From contig DASQIU010000045.1 of the NCBI GenBank assembly GCA_035631395.1, forward strand, positions 16,257 to 80,256: DNA of 64,000 nt, in the 5' to 3' direction. Of the stretch, positions 17,117-26,232 are shown one piece after another. The notes beneath the pieces were generated by a model that was not told where the DNA came from, searched no databases, and saw only the letters and a program-made list of their open reading frames with translations. Each line of letters starts with the position of its first letter. The stretch's first letter is position 1. Made by a program: the position numbers and the translations under genes. This DNA is from Daejeonella sp035631395. Lineage in GTDB: Bacteria; Bacteroidota; Bacteroidia; Sphingobacteriales; Sphingobacteriaceae.

Positions 17117-18331
17117 TTGACATTTAGCGATTTCAACTTTGACCCTCAACTTTTTGAAGGTGTACAAAGTATGGGTTATAAACAGCCCACACCAATACAG
17201 CAACAAGCTATTCCTCTTATCCTTAAAAACAAAGACCTTGTTGCCTGTGCTCAAACCGGTACCGGGAAAACAGCTTCTTACTTGTTGCCTCTGCTTCAGC
17301 ACATTTGTGTTACTGAAAAGAGACATACACAAGCCCTTATTTTGGCGCCTACCCGAGAGCTGGCTCAGCAAATTGACCAGCAGGTGGAAGGCCTGGCTTA
17401 TTTTGCCGGAATAAGCTCTATTGCAGTATATGGGGGTGGCGATGGAATCATATATGAACAGCAACGCCGGGCCATGATAGATGGGGTGGATATTATTATT
17501 GCCACTCCGGGCCGTTTAATAGCCCATTTGGCTTCCAAGGCAATTAAATTAGAGCATTTGCGCTACCTGGTTTTGGATGAAGCCGACAGGATGCTGGACA
17601 TGGGTTTTTATGAAGATATATTGAAAATCATCAGTCACCTTCCGGAAAAGCGGCAAACCATGCTTTTTTCGGCAACCATGCCGCCTAAAATCAGAACGCT
17701 GGCTAATACCATTTTAAAAGATCCGGAGCAGATCAATATTGCCATTTCACAACCCGCTGCTGGCATTTTACAGCAGGTGTATATGACTTATGATCATCAG
17801 AAACTAAAACTTATTTCCGGTTTGCTTAAAAATGGGGATTTTCCCAGCGCCATTGTTTTTGCCTCCCGCAAGGAAACGGTAAAAGATTTGAATAAAACGC
17901 TGAAGAAAGAAGGGATCCGGGTAGAGGCGTTCCATTCTGATTTAGAGCAGGAGCAAAGAGAGGATATTCTTAGATCATTTAAAGCCAGACAGTTACCTGT
18001 AATTATTGGAACTGATGTTTTAAGTAGAGGGATTGATGTAGAGGGAATCAGTCTGGTTATCAATTTTGATGTGCCGCCAGATCCGGAAGATTATATTCAC
18101 CGCATTGGCCGTACCGCCAGAGCCGACACCACAGGTACGGCTATTACTTTTGTAAATGAGCGAGACCAGCGTAAGTTTTCATTCATCGAAAACTTGATAG
18201 GCCGGGAAATTGACCGTGTTTCTTTACCGGAAGAACTGGGCGAAGGCCCCGTTTATCAGCCTGAGCAAAAACGCAGCAGTGGCTTTAAGCGAAATAAAAA
18301 GAAGAATTGGGGTAAGAAAAAAGCGGTTTAG
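17117..18331 (+). CDS. rhlE: DEAD-box RNA helicase, RhlE-like
   Basis: The 404-residue protein holds all DEAD-box motifs: the Q motif with F8 and TPIQ at about 25-28, motif I AQTGTGKT (45-52), PTRELAQQ (78-85), DEAD (154-157), SAT after it, and HRIGRTARA in motif VI. A short lysine-rich tail follows the second RecA-like domain. It unwinds RNA structure with ATP, probably in ribosome assembly or RNA decay. The start is a TTG at 17117 giving MTFSDFNF, which fits RhlE N termini; no ATG lies near it. A TTTG at 17081-17084 could be a -33 element but the -7 match is poor. Confidence 0.92.
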   Translation: MTFSDFNFDPQLFEGVQSMGYKQPTPIQQQAIPLILKNKDLVACAQTGTGKTASYLLPLLQHICVTEKRHTQALILAPTRELAQQIDQQVEGLAYFAGISSIAVYGGGDGIIYEQQRRAMIDGVDIIIATPGRLIAHLASKAIKLEHLRYLVLDEADRMLDMGFYEDILKIISHLPEKRQTMLFSATMPPKIRTLANTILKDPEQINIAISQPAAGILQQVYMTYDHQKLKLISGLLKNGDFPSAIVFASRKETVKDLNKTLKKEGIRVEAFHSDLEQEQREDILRSFKARQLPVIIGTDVLSRGIDVEGISLVINFDVPPDPEDYIHRIGRTARADTTGTAITFVNERDQRKFSFIENLIGREIDRVSLPEELGEGPVYQPEQKRSSGFKRNKKKNWGKKKAV

Positions 18332-18336
18332 GTAGA

Positions 18337-18428
18337 AGTTTAGGGTTTAGAGGTTAGAGTTTAGTTGGGATCTTAGTTTAGAGTTTAGGCTCATGACCTA
18401 AACCCTAAACTCTAACCTCTAAACTTTT
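18337..18428. repeat. Long TTTAG-rich inverted repeat (hairpin)
   Basis: A perfect 20-bp inverted repeat pairs 18345-18364 with 18405-18424. Inside its loop GTTTAGG and CCTAAAC form a second stem. The arms are built of repeated GTTTAG/GTTAGAG words. A diverged version stands at 19337-19419, so the aldose-epimerase-like gene is flanked by one hairpin on each side. It may end helicase transcripts. Confidence 0.75.
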
Positions 18429-18450
18429 AATCAAGATTTGAATTATAAGC

Positions 18451-19326
18451 ATGGTAACTCTTGAAAATGATTATTTAAGAATCGGGATAAATTATAAAGG
18501 TGCTGAATTAAATTCCCTATATCATAAAATTACCGGCGTGGAACATCTCTGGCAAGCCGATCCGACTGTTTGGGCTTGGCATGCACCTAATCTTTTTCCG
18601 GTAGTTGGCGGATGCATCAAAAATGAAATATGGGTTGATGGAAAAGTCTATCCGATGGAGCGCCACGGATTTGCCCGACACTCTGTATTTAGTTTGATTG
18701 AAGCGAGTGATACGAAGGCTAAATTCTCTCTGAGCCATTCCGAAAAAACCTTAGCGGTTTACCCTTTCAGGTTCTCTTTTCAGGTAATTTATGAGCTTTT
18801 GGGCCCGGAGTTGAAAATCACTTATAAGGTAATTAATTACGATGACAAGCCTGTTTGGTTTTCGGTAGGAGCACATCCGGCATTTAATATTCCTTTTTCT
18901 AATTCTAAGGAAGATGTTTTAGAGGATTATTATCTGGAATTTGATTCTCAGGAACCTTTAGAAAAGCATCTGCTGTCTGATAATGGTTTTTTTACCGGAG
19001 AAACGGAGTCGGTTTTAAGCAACTCCAATATTTTGCCGTTACGAAAAGAGCTTTTTGCGCAGGATGCTTTGGTGTTTAAAAATATAAACTCCCGTGAGGT
19101 AAGTATTAAAAGCCGGAAACATCCAAATAGTGTATCTGTTCAGTTTCAGCAATTTAATTATCTGGGTATCTGGGCTAAAAAGAAGGTTACTTTTCTGTGT
19201 ATTGAGCCCTGGTTAGGCTGCGCCGATTCTGAAAACAAACCCGTGGATTTAAAGGATAAGGAAGCCATTCAAAAAGTGGAACCAGGGCATGTTTTTGAAG
19301 CGGATTATAGAATCTTGATTTCTTAA
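18451..19326 (+). CDS. Aldose 1-epimerase family protein (LacX-like)
   Basis: A 291-residue protein of the galactose mutarotase superfamily. Characteristic pieces are AELNSLYHKITGVEHLWQADPTVW, the NLFPVVGG block, ERHGFARHSVF with the conserved HGFAR, GAHPAFNIPF, and IEPWLGCADSE near the end. Mutarotases interconvert sugar anomers in the cytoplasm; the true sugar is unknown. The gene stands alone, between two TTTAG-rich hairpins, which appear to isolate it from both neighbours. Confidence 0.85.
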   Translation: MVTLENDYLRIGINYKGAELNSLYHKITGVEHLWQADPTVWAWHAPNLFPVVGGCIKNEIWVDGKVYPMERHGFARHSVFSLIEASDTKAKFSLSHSEKTLAVYPFRFSFQVIYELLGPELKITYKVINYDDKPVWFSVGAHPAFNIPFSNSKEDVLEDYYLEFDSQEPLEKHLLSDNGFFTGETESVLSNSNILPLRKELFAQDALVFKNINSREVSIKSRKHPNSVSVQFQQFNYLGIWAKKKVTFLCIEPWLGCADSENKPVDLKDKEAIQKVEPGHVFEADYRILIS

Positions 19327-19336
19327 AGAGCTGGGA

Positions 19337-19419
19337 TTAGAGGTTAGGGTGTAGGTGTTTATTTGTTTATCGGGAAGAGAATCTATGCAGCCTCTTGTCC
19401 TAAACTCTAACCCCTAAAC
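19337..19419. repeat. Second TTTAG-rich inverted repeat
   Basis: TTAGAGGTTAGGG and GTAGG at 19337-19355 pair imperfectly with CCTAAACTCTAACC and the bases after it at 19399-19419. It lies between two convergent genes and could terminate both. Confidence 0.65.
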
Positions 19420-19427
19420 TGTTTCCT

Positions 19428-20114
19428 TTATTTTAGAGTCATGCTTACCAGAAATTGGTCCATATCGTCTTCATAAATCAGTTCCAGTTCCCAGCCTTCT
19501 TCGGCAGCTACCTGTTTAAGCAATTGATTGTCGACATAAAGCCAGTTAAACCAATCTCCTTTTTCGCCGGCATATTCGTATTGATAAGCAATTTGCCCAT
19601 AATATTTGTCGGTTGGGAGGGTTTCGCCAAAATAGAGATAAGAGATATCTGAAGAGTCGAATATCAACTTACCTTCGGGATTGAGCAGGGTTTTAACATG
19701 TTGTAGAAAATACCGCAAGCCGCTAATGCTTTCGCTCAAGCCAATGCCATTCATGAGCAGGAGCAGGGTGTCGAATTTTTCATCCCGGAAGGTGAAAATA
19801 TCCTGATTAATGATCTTTTTAACTCCCCGGAGTTTCATGATCTGGCAGGCCGTGGTGGAAATTTCCAGGGCCGTAACATCCAATCCTTTTTCCTGGAGAA
19901 TGAGGGCATGGCTTCCAACTCCTGCACCAATATCCAGTATTTTTCCGCTGCACTGACTTAGGGCAATCAGTTCCAGATCGGGCATTTCATGGATGCCTCT
20001 GAAGAAAACATCTACCGGCATTTCTTCTACCTGGCCATAGCTATTATGGAGCCACAAGGTACTCTCTGATTGATGCTGATAATAGTTTATTAAAGCTTTT
20101 CCAAATACGTCCAC
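19428..20114 (-). CDS. Class I SAM-dependent methyltransferase
   Basis: The 228-residue protein has a Rossmann methyltransferase core: ILDIGAGVGSHALILQEKGLDVTALEIS is motif I with the acidic ribose-binding residue after the second strand, followed by FDTLLLLMNGIGLS as motif IV. The substrate is unknown. Translation most likely begins with GTG at 20114 (MDVFGKALINYYQ). It starts 25 bp after the GH92 gene on the same strand, so the two may be co-transcribed, though no shared function is evident. Confidence 0.82.
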   Translation of the reverse strand: MDVFGKALINYYQHQSESTLWLHNSYGQVEEMPVDVFFRGIHEMPDLELIALSQCSGKILDIGAGVGSHALILQEKGLDVTALEISTTACQIMKLRGVKKIINQDIFTFRDEKFDTLLLLMNGIGLSESISGLRYFLQHVKTLLNPEGKLIFDSSDISYLYFGETLPTDKYYGQIAYQYEYAGEKGDWFNWLYVDNQLLKQVAAEEGWELELIYEDDMDQFLVSMTLK

Positions 20115-20139
20115 ACTTTATCTTTTATCGGGGTATAAA

Positions 20140-22434
20140 TTAATTATGCCTGGAACTCATGTAAAAAACCAACTTTCCACCATTCATAATATCAGAATGA
20201 GTTAAATAGTTTCGTTTAAATGGTTGTCCATTTAATTCCATTTTGGCAATATAAACATTTTTATCGCTCTGGTTTTTGGCTTCAATGCTAAAGGTTTTTC
20301 CGTTTTCCAGGTTGATGGTGGCGGCTTTTACCGAAGGACTTCCCAGTATATATTGGTCAGAGCCGGGGGCTACCGGATAAAATCCCAGGGCGCTGAAAAT
20401 ATACCAGGCGCTCATTTGGCCGCAATCGTCATTGCCGCCCAAACCATCAGGGGTGGGCTGATACATCTTTTTCAGGATCATGCGTACCCGTTCCTGCGTT
20501 TTCCAGGGTTTTCCACTAAAGTTATACAGATAGGCCGCATGGTGTGAGGGTTCATTGCCATGTACATAATTGCCAATAATCCCCTCCCGGGTAATATCTT
20601 CTGTTTCGGCAAAGAATTCATCGGGTAAGTGCATGGTAAAAAGCGAATCCAAATGCGAGTTAAAGCGCTTGGGGCCACCCATTAAGCGAATCATTTCTTC
20701 GGGCTCATGTGGTACATATAAGCTATAATTCCAGGCATTCCCTTCAATAAAGCCCTGATCGTGAGTTTGTAGTACGTCGAAATTTTTACGGAACTGACCA
20801 TCACTCAGCTTAGGGCGCATATATCCGATACTGGAATCGTAAACGTTTCTCCAGTTTTTAGATCGATTTAAAAATTCCTGATAAATATCTGTTCGGTTTA
20901 ACTTTTTGGCTATTTGGGCAATACACCAGTCGTCGTAAGCATATTCCAGAGTTTTAGAAACCGAAGAGCTGTTTTTGTCCTCGGGTACATAACCCAAGTT
21001 CATGTAATATTCCAGTCCGTCGTATTTTTTATAGCGGGCCGTAGCTACGCAGGCATCCAAAGCTCTATTGGCATCGCCGGTATAAGTACCTTTAATAATG
21101 GCATCAGCTATGACCGATACGCTGTGATAGCCAATCATACACCAGTTTTCATTAGCATAATGCGACCAAACCGGCAACATTTTATGCACACTCTGGTCAT
21201 AATGGGCCAGCATGGATTCTACCATGTCGGCATTGCGTTTGGGTTGCAAAATATTAAACAGCGGGTGCAGGGCCCGGTAGGTATCCCATAGGGAAAAAGT
21301 GGTATAATTGGTAAAATTAGATGCTTTATGGTTTTCCTGATCCAAACCGCGGTAAGAACCGTCTATATCCATGTAAGTGCTGGGGCTTAAAAAGCTGTGA
21401 TACATAGAGGTATAGAAATTCACTTTCTCATCATTATTGAGAGTTTGCACCTGCACTTTATTCAGCTCATTGTTCCAAAGTTGTTGGCCTTCGGTTTTCA
21501 CCCGGTCAAAATCCCAATGGGGGATCTCGGCTTGCATATTGGCCAGAGCATTCTGCTGGCTCACCGGCGAGAGAGCAAATTTGATCTTGACCTTTTCTCC
21601 GGCCTCCGTCTTAAAATCGAAATACATTCTTAACTGCTTGCCGGCTACATCAGGGAAGTTTTTGCTCTGGTCAAATTTGCGCCTAAAACCTTTGGATACC
21701 TGGGTGGTTGCATAATCTTTGGTGCCATATTGATAAAACGGCTTAGAGAATGTCATGGCGAAATAAACGGTTCGGGTACGTGCCCAGCCATTGGTTTGAC
21801 GGTATCCGGTTATCAGGGTATCATTCACCACCCGAACAAAAGTCCACACGTTTTTATCCTCATAATTATAAATGCCGGCCATCAAATCCAGGATAATATG
21901 GGCATCTTCCGCTTTTGGAAAAGTATATTGATGAAAACCAACCCGGTTGCTGGTGGTCATTTCGGCCAGAATGTTATGATCGTCCAGTTTCACTTTATAA
22001 TAATTGGCCTCAGCCGTTTCATTCTGGTGCGAATAAGCCGAACGATAACCGTTTTCCGGCTTATCGGCCGTACCCGGATTTAATTGCAGTTTTCCGGTGG
22101 TGGGCATGATCAGAAAATCGCCCAGGTCTGAATGGCCCGTACCACTAAAATGAGTATGACTAAAGCCGACAATAGTTTTATCATCGTACTGATAACCGGC
22201 GCAATATTTATAAACGTCCTTGTTGTATTTGCCATTGGTGGCGTATGGGATGGTATCTGTTTCCGGGCTCAATTGTACTGAACCAAAAGGAACCGTAGAA
22301 CCCGGAAAGGTGTGTCCCATTTTTTGTGTACCGATGATTGGCTTTACATAGGGCAGAAGGTTTTCTTTGGTTTGGGCTAGTAGAGTAGAGCAGCTTAGTA
22401 ATAATAGGAGAGCAGCAGGTATGATTCTTTTCAT
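20140..22434 (-). CDS. GH92-family alpha-mannosidase, exported
   Basis: The 764-residue protein has the length and order of GH92 enzymes: an N-terminal beta-sandwich from about residue 30 with KPIIGT and VPFGSVQLSPET, and an (alpha/alpha)6 catalytic domain ending with the family hallmark GGNDDCGQMSAWYIFSALGFYPV. GH92 enzymes are calcium-dependent exo-alpha-mannosidases, often alpha-1,2. The N terminus (MKRIIPAALLLLLSCSTLLAQ) is a signal peptide; LLSC could be a lipobox at Cys15, or cleavage may follow LLA. It is a stand-alone enzyme, with no SusC/SusD pair nearby. Confidence 0.93.
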   Translation of the reverse strand: MKRIIPAALLLLLSCSTLLAQTKENLLPYVKPIIGTQKMGHTFPGSTVPFGSVQLSPETDTIPYATNGKYNKDVYKYCAGYQYDDKTIVGFSHTHFSGTGHSDLGDFLIMPTTGKLQLNPGTADKPENGYRSAYSHQNETAEANYYKVKLDDHNILAEMTTSNRVGFHQYTFPKAEDAHIILDLMAGIYNYEDKNVWTFVRVVNDTLITGYRQTNGWARTRTVYFAMTFSKPFYQYGTKDYATTQVSKGFRRKFDQSKNFPDVAGKQLRMYFDFKTEAGEKVKIKFALSPVSQQNALANMQAEIPHWDFDRVKTEGQQLWNNELNKVQVQTLNNDEKVNFYTSMYHSFLSPSTYMDIDGSYRGLDQENHKASNFTNYTTFSLWDTYRALHPLFNILQPKRNADMVESMLAHYDQSVHKMLPVWSHYANENWCMIGYHSVSVIADAIIKGTYTGDANRALDACVATARYKKYDGLEYYMNLGYVPEDKNSSSVSKTLEYAYDDWCIAQIAKKLNRTDIYQEFLNRSKNWRNVYDSSIGYMRPKLSDGQFRKNFDVLQTHDQGFIEGNAWNYSLYVPHEPEEMIRLMGGPKRFNSHLDSLFTMHLPDEFFAETEDITREGIIGNYVHGNEPSHHAAYLYNFSGKPWKTQERVRMILKKMYQPTPDGLGGNDDCGQMSAWYIFSALGFYPVAPGSDQYILGSPSVKAATINLENGKTFSIEAKNQSDKNVYIAKMELNGQPFKRNYLTHSDIMNGGKLVFYMSSRHN

Positions 22435-22640
22435 ATACAGGGCTTGATGTCTAAATATAGCAGTTTATTGTCAGCGAGCTTAAAGGTGGCTTATTAAGGC
22501 GAGAATTTTTTAACATGTTGATAAACTGTTTTTTGTTGACAATTTTTTTGGACTTTTTTGTAACCTTCTTGCTATTATTACGAAAGCATTAATGTATGTC
22601 CTCCATCTGCCGATAAAGGCATACAATTTATTTGAGAAAT

Positions 22641-22988
22641 ATGCATTTTGGAAAAATAGTAAAGAACGTAGCTTATTCTGCCGGTTTATCGGCTCAGGAA
22701 TTCTCAACAATGATGGGAATGAGTGAGCTAGCGCTTTTAAATTTATACGAACAAAAAGATTGGACTTCCAGCAATATCAAATCTGCTTCCATTGCTCTTG
22801 AACACGATTTTGGAAAATATTTTAATAATGGCTTCCAATTTGATTTTATGCCCGGTTCAGAGCTTTCTGAGCACCGCGAGTTTAATTTAACTATTCGATA
22901 TCCCCGGGGTAAGGAGTTTTTGCTAAAAACCTGGCTGGAAAAAATGGCGCTTATTGCCAAAGCCATTGGCTTGGAAATGCGAAAATAA
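22641..22988 (+). CDS. Hypothetical protein with possible N-terminal HTH region
   Basis: From the ATG at 22641 the product is 115 residues. A TTG nine bases earlier is an alternative start. Residues 5-55 (IVKNVAYSAGLSAQEFSTMMGMSELALLNLYEQKDWTSSNIKSASIAL) have the spacing of an XRE-like helix-turn-helix, but key contacts are not certain. The second half contains FDFMPG and a RYPRGKEFLLKTWLEKM segment. It may be a small DNA-binding regulator; no target is suggested. It is divergent from the GH92 gene. Confidence 0.6.
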   Translation: MHFGKIVKNVAYSAGLSAQEFSTMMGMSELALLNLYEQKDWTSSNIKSASIALEHDFGKYFNNGFQFDFMPGSELSEHREFNLTIRYPRGKEFLLKTWLEKMALIAKAIGLEMRK

Positions 22989-23019
22989 GTACATACTATT
23001 TTTTTGAATTTGCACGCAA

Positions 23020-23062
23020 AGGCTTATAAACACTAATTTCGCGAATTAGACGAATTCCTACG
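23020..23062 (-). repeat. Intergenic repeat, module C in reverse
   Basis: Read on the minus strand this gives GGAATTCGTCTAATTCGCG and then AGTGTTTAT, the same words as module C at 9465-9526 and 3838-3885. The sequence just after it (23065-23100) contains CCCGTCACTAACGATAG, faintly like the palindromic element at 50074. Confidence 0.5.
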
Positions 23063-23163
23063 TAAGCTTAGTTGCCCGTCACTAACGATAGGCGGCGGAC
23101 CAACATCGAAAACGGTTAAGCCTCGCCCCAATTAACAAATCACCAAATAAACATATCAACATC

Positions 23164-23592
23164 ATGTTTGCCAATAAGAAATACCTGCTCATTGCTATTA
23201 TAATAGCAGCTCTGGTTTGGATGTTGGTTGATGCTTTGCGTCAGCCCGGAACGGAAGCTCTGAAAGGTAATTTCGAGCAGAAAGCTTATATCAGAAATGA
23301 GCAAAACACTGGTCCGGTGGTCCGGATATATGCTGTAAGCGTGCAAGATACGCTCTGGAAGGAAATGGAACTGTACGGAAGTTATATGCCACATACCAAA
23401 TATGGCACTACCCGCGTTTACTTTTTCCAATCAGGTAAACCGGTTCCGGATAAACTATCTCTGGAAGCGGAAAACATCCCGGAGGAGTTTCAATCTAATT
23501 GCATAGGCTTGTACGAAAAAGACGAAATGAGCCAGTATTATCTAACCAAATTCCCTTTCGATAGATTAAATTCTTCCAATTTTGCGGATTAG
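23164..23592 (+). CDS. Hypothetical membrane-anchored protein
   Basis: A 142-residue protein. Residues 7-24 (YLLIAIIIAALVWMLVDA) form one transmembrane helix after KK, leaving a soluble domain of about 115 residues probably outside the inner membrane. No domain is recognised. It precedes a small lipoprotein gene on the same strand, with 120 bp between them containing a reversed module A repeat. Confidence 0.65.
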   Translation: MFANKKYLLIAIIIAALVWMLVDALRQPGTEALKGNFEQKAYIRNEQNTGPVVRIYAVSVQDTLWKEMELYGSYMPHTKYGTTRVYFFQSGKPVPDKLSLEAENIPEEFQSNCIGLYEKDEMSQYYLTKFPFDRLNSSNFAD

Positions 23593-23641
23593 TGCAAATC
23601 TAAAGCGATAGATGAGCAACGAAATCGGACACGAATTTTAA

Positions 23642-23665
23642 ACGATGGACGAAAGACGGAAAACG
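23642..23665 (-). repeat. Intergenic repeat, module A in reverse
   Basis: On the minus strand it reads CGTCTTTCGTCCATCGT, the core word of module A at 3730, 9401 and 12533. Confidence 0.55.
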
Positions 23666-23712
23666 AAATAGATCATTAAAAGTGATAGATTTGACGCTTT
23701 AAATCTCAAAAA

Positions 23713-24120
23713 ATGAAGTCTAAATTTCTGCTATTTTTCATGCTTTCAGTCTTTCTTTTTGGATGCCAGGGTTCCATTAAACCGGAGAAATTATATGGCG
23801 ATTGGAAATATGTGAAAGTAGAGAATTTGGATAAAAATCAGGAGGAGGATAATATTTCTGATGCTGAGTTAGCCGAACAAAATCCTTCCATTCATTTTTC
23901 GCCGGATAAAAAATTGCAGATTATTTGGGGTGGAAAAGTGCTTTCCGAAGGAACTTTCAGGCTGGAAGGAAACATGATTCGTTATAAAGAAAATTTACCC
24001 GGTGGCACCACCAGGGAATTTCCCTTTCTGGTAAAAAAATTGGATGATAAGGAATTGGTATTTGAAACCATGTCCCGGCAGGGAACCAGGGTAACGGCGA
24101 AAAGAGCTGTTAGCCTTTAG
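23713..24120 (+). CDS. Small lipoprotein, lipocalin-like
   Basis: A 135-residue protein with a lipoprotein signal (KFLLFFMLSVFLFGCQ), Cys18 being the acylation site. The rest, LYGDWKYVKVE, SPDKKLQIIWGGKVLSEGTFRLEGNMIRYKE, alternates strands in the manner of the small lipocalin-like or DUF domains common in Bacteroidota. The function is unknown. A bidirectional terminator follows. Confidence 0.72.
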   Translation: MKSKFLLFFMLSVFLFGCQGSIKPEKLYGDWKYVKVENLDKNQEEDNISDAELAEQNPSIHFSPDKKLQIIWGGKVLSEGTFRLEGNMIRYKENLPGGTTREFPFLVKKLDDKELVFETMSRQGTRVTAKRAVSL

Positions 24121-24175
24121 CTAATGAACTGCGATGCTAAGCCGGAGTGTATTTTGTAAATACTATAAAGACATT

Positions 24176-24213
24176 AAAAAATAAAACCCGCTTTTGGCGG
24201 GTTTTATTTTTTA
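24176..24213. terminator. Bidirectional terminator between lipoprotein gene and htpG
   Basis: AAAATAAAACCCGC and GCGGGTTTTATTTT are perfect complements around TTTTG. It can stop transcription of both convergent genes. Confidence 0.9.
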
Positions 24214-24236
24214 GCAGCTAAAGGCTATTTGCTATT

Positions 24237-26120
24237 TTAAATCAGCTTCACGCTTCGGTTTACAAACTCGGTTAATTCAGAACCGGTAAGCATTCCTTGC
24301 GATAATAAAGCCAGATCAAAGGTCTGACGAGCTAACTGGGTTTGTTCTTCTTCATTCTCCGTTTGTAGAATACGGCTAATGATTTTATGATTACCATTAA
24401 CAGCAACTTTGTAGCTGTCTGGCATAGAGCCATAAAAACTCATTCCGCCTCCCATTTGCGACATGTCTTTCATCCTCCGCATAAATTCATCCATAGTCAC
24501 AATTACCGGTAATTCTTCCGGATTAAGGCTTTCTACCTCTACCTGCATATTGGGCTTGGTAATGGCTTTTTCAAAAATGCTTTTTACTTTAGTTGTTTGC
24601 TCTTCGGTTAGTACATGCGCCGGAGTATCGTCTTTTTTGATCAGCTTATCAATTACATCGGCATCAACCCTTTTTAAAGCGGTTTTCTCTAATTTTTGCT
24701 CTAATTGGCTGATAAAATGCGTGTCAATTGGCGAATTCATCACCAATACATCGTAATCCTTTTTATTGGCCGACTGGATGAATGCATCTTGTTTTTGAGG
24801 ATCAGTAGTGTAAAGATAAACTGTGGTGCCATCTTTATCGGTTTGCAGGACTTTGGTTTTCTCTTTGTATTCTTCCAGCGTAAAATTCTCTGATTTTGTA
24901 TTACTCAATAGGGCAAAATCCTTGGCTTTTTCATAGAATTTCTCTTCGCTGATCATACCATATTTCACAAACAGGCCAATATCAGACCATTTCTCTTCAT
25001 AGGCTTTACGATCGGATTTAAATAATTCGGCCAGTTTGTCTGCTACTTTTTTGGTGATGTAATTGTTGATCTTTTTCACATGGCTGTCGGCCTGTAAGAA
25101 GCTTCTGGAAACGTTCAGCGGAATATCCGGAGAATCGATCACCCCATGTAAGAGCATTAAAAATTCCGGAACTACGTCTTTTACTTCGTCGGTAATAAAT
25201 ACCTGGCGTGAGAAAAGTTTGATCTTATTGCGTTGTACCTCAAAATCATTCTTCAGCTTAGGGAAATACAATACCCCGGTCAGATTGAATGGGTAATCCA
25301 CATTTAAATGGATCCAAAATAAAGGCGCCTCAGAGAATGGATATAATTCCTGGTAGAAGGCCAGATAATCCTCATCCTTTAATTCAGATGGAGATTTGGT
25401 CCAGATAGGAGCAGTGTTGTTGACAATATTATCAACTTCTACCGATTTATATTGAGGTTTCCCTTCTTTATCTTCTCCATCGGGCTGCTGTTCCGTGCGG
25501 GTACCAAATTTTATCGGTACGGGTAAGAATTTGCAGTATTTATCCAGAATACCCTGAAGTTTTTGCTGATTTAAAAATTCTTCAGATTCCTGATTGATAT
25601 GCAGGATAATATCGGTACCTCTTTCGGTACGGTTACCAGCGGTTATTTCAAATTCCGTGCTGCCATCGCATATCCAGCGAGCAGGTTCAGCGCCATCCTG
25701 GTAAGAAAGGGTTTGAATTTCTACCTGATCGGCCACCATGAAGGCGGAATAAAAGCCCATTCCGAATTTTCCGATGATCTCATTGGCATCTTTAGATTCT
25801 TTGAACTTCTCTACAAATTCTTCAGCCCCTGAGAAAGCGATCTGGTTGATGTATTTTTTGATCTCTTCAGCGGTCATTCCCAATCCCCGGTCGGAAATGG
25901 TTAGGGTTTTGGCCTTTTCATCAAAAGAAACCTCTACTTTTAAATCGCCCAATTCGCCTTTAAACTGGCCAATAGAAGCCAGGCGTTTGATTTTCTGGCT
26001 GGCATCAACGGCATTAGAAACCAGTTCCCGCAAAAAGATCTCGTGGTCTGAATAAAGAAATTTTTTAATGATGGGGAATATGTTCTCGGTGTGAATTGAA
26101 ATAGTTCCTTTTTCTTGCAT
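24237..26120 (-). CDS. htpG: Molecular chaperone HtpG (Hsp90)
   Basis: The 627-residue protein begins with the Hsp90 ATPase domain: KKFLYSDHEIFLRELVSNAVDAS, LTISDRGLGM and IGKFGMGFYSAFMVAD are the Bergerat-fold motifs. The middle domain contains VLYFPKLKNDFEVQRNKIKLFSRQVFI and NVSRSFLQ, and a C-terminal dimerisation region follows. It is an ATP-dependent cytoplasmic chaperone. No heat-shock site could be assigned upstream. Confidence 0.97.
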   Translation of the reverse strand: MQEKGTISIHTENIFPIIKKFLYSDHEIFLRELVSNAVDASQKIKRLASIGQFKGELGDLKVEVSFDEKAKTLTISDRGLGMTAEEIKKYINQIAFSGAEEFVEKFKESKDANEIIGKFGMGFYSAFMVADQVEIQTLSYQDGAEPARWICDGSTEFEITAGNRTERGTDIILHINQESEEFLNQQKLQGILDKYCKFLPVPIKFGTRTEQQPDGEDKEGKPQYKSVEVDNIVNNTAPIWTKSPSELKDEDYLAFYQELYPFSEAPLFWIHLNVDYPFNLTGVLYFPKLKNDFEVQRNKIKLFSRQVFITDEVKDVVPEFLMLLHGVIDSPDIPLNVSRSFLQADSHVKKINNYITKKVADKLAELFKSDRKAYEEKWSDIGLFVKYGMISEEKFYEKAKDFALLSNTKSENFTLEEYKEKTKVLQTDKDGTTVYLYTTDPQKQDAFIQSANKKDYDVLVMNSPIDTHFISQLEQKLEKTALKRVDADVIDKLIKKDDTPAHVLTEEQTTKVKSIFEKAITKPNMQVEVESLNPEELPVIVTMDEFMRRMKDMSQMGGGMSFYGSMPDSYKVAVNGNHKIISRILQTENEEEQTQLARQTFDLALLSQGMLTGSELTEFVNRSVKLI

Positions 26121-26232
26121 AATGTTTCAGAGTTTAGAATATTTTTCTTGCAGGGAAGCAAGAGCTATTCCAAACTCTGGAAAATGTCAACTTGACAGTC
26201 TGTTTAGATGTAATTCAGGTAGAGTAGGGCTT

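Noticed and set aside
17015..17464. Minus-strand frame of 149 codons across the start of the DEAD-box helicase
   Set aside because: It overlaps a clearly coding plus-strand gene and shows no domain; it is a shadow frame.
18337..18428. Telomere-like TTTAGGG array
   Set aside because: The TTTAG words form an inverted repeat between bacterial genes and are not a head-to-tail array.
20140..22434. Polysaccharide utilisation locus around the GH92 gene
   Set aside because: No SusC/SusD-like genes or sugar regulators lie nearby, and the gene's only close partner is a methyltransferase.
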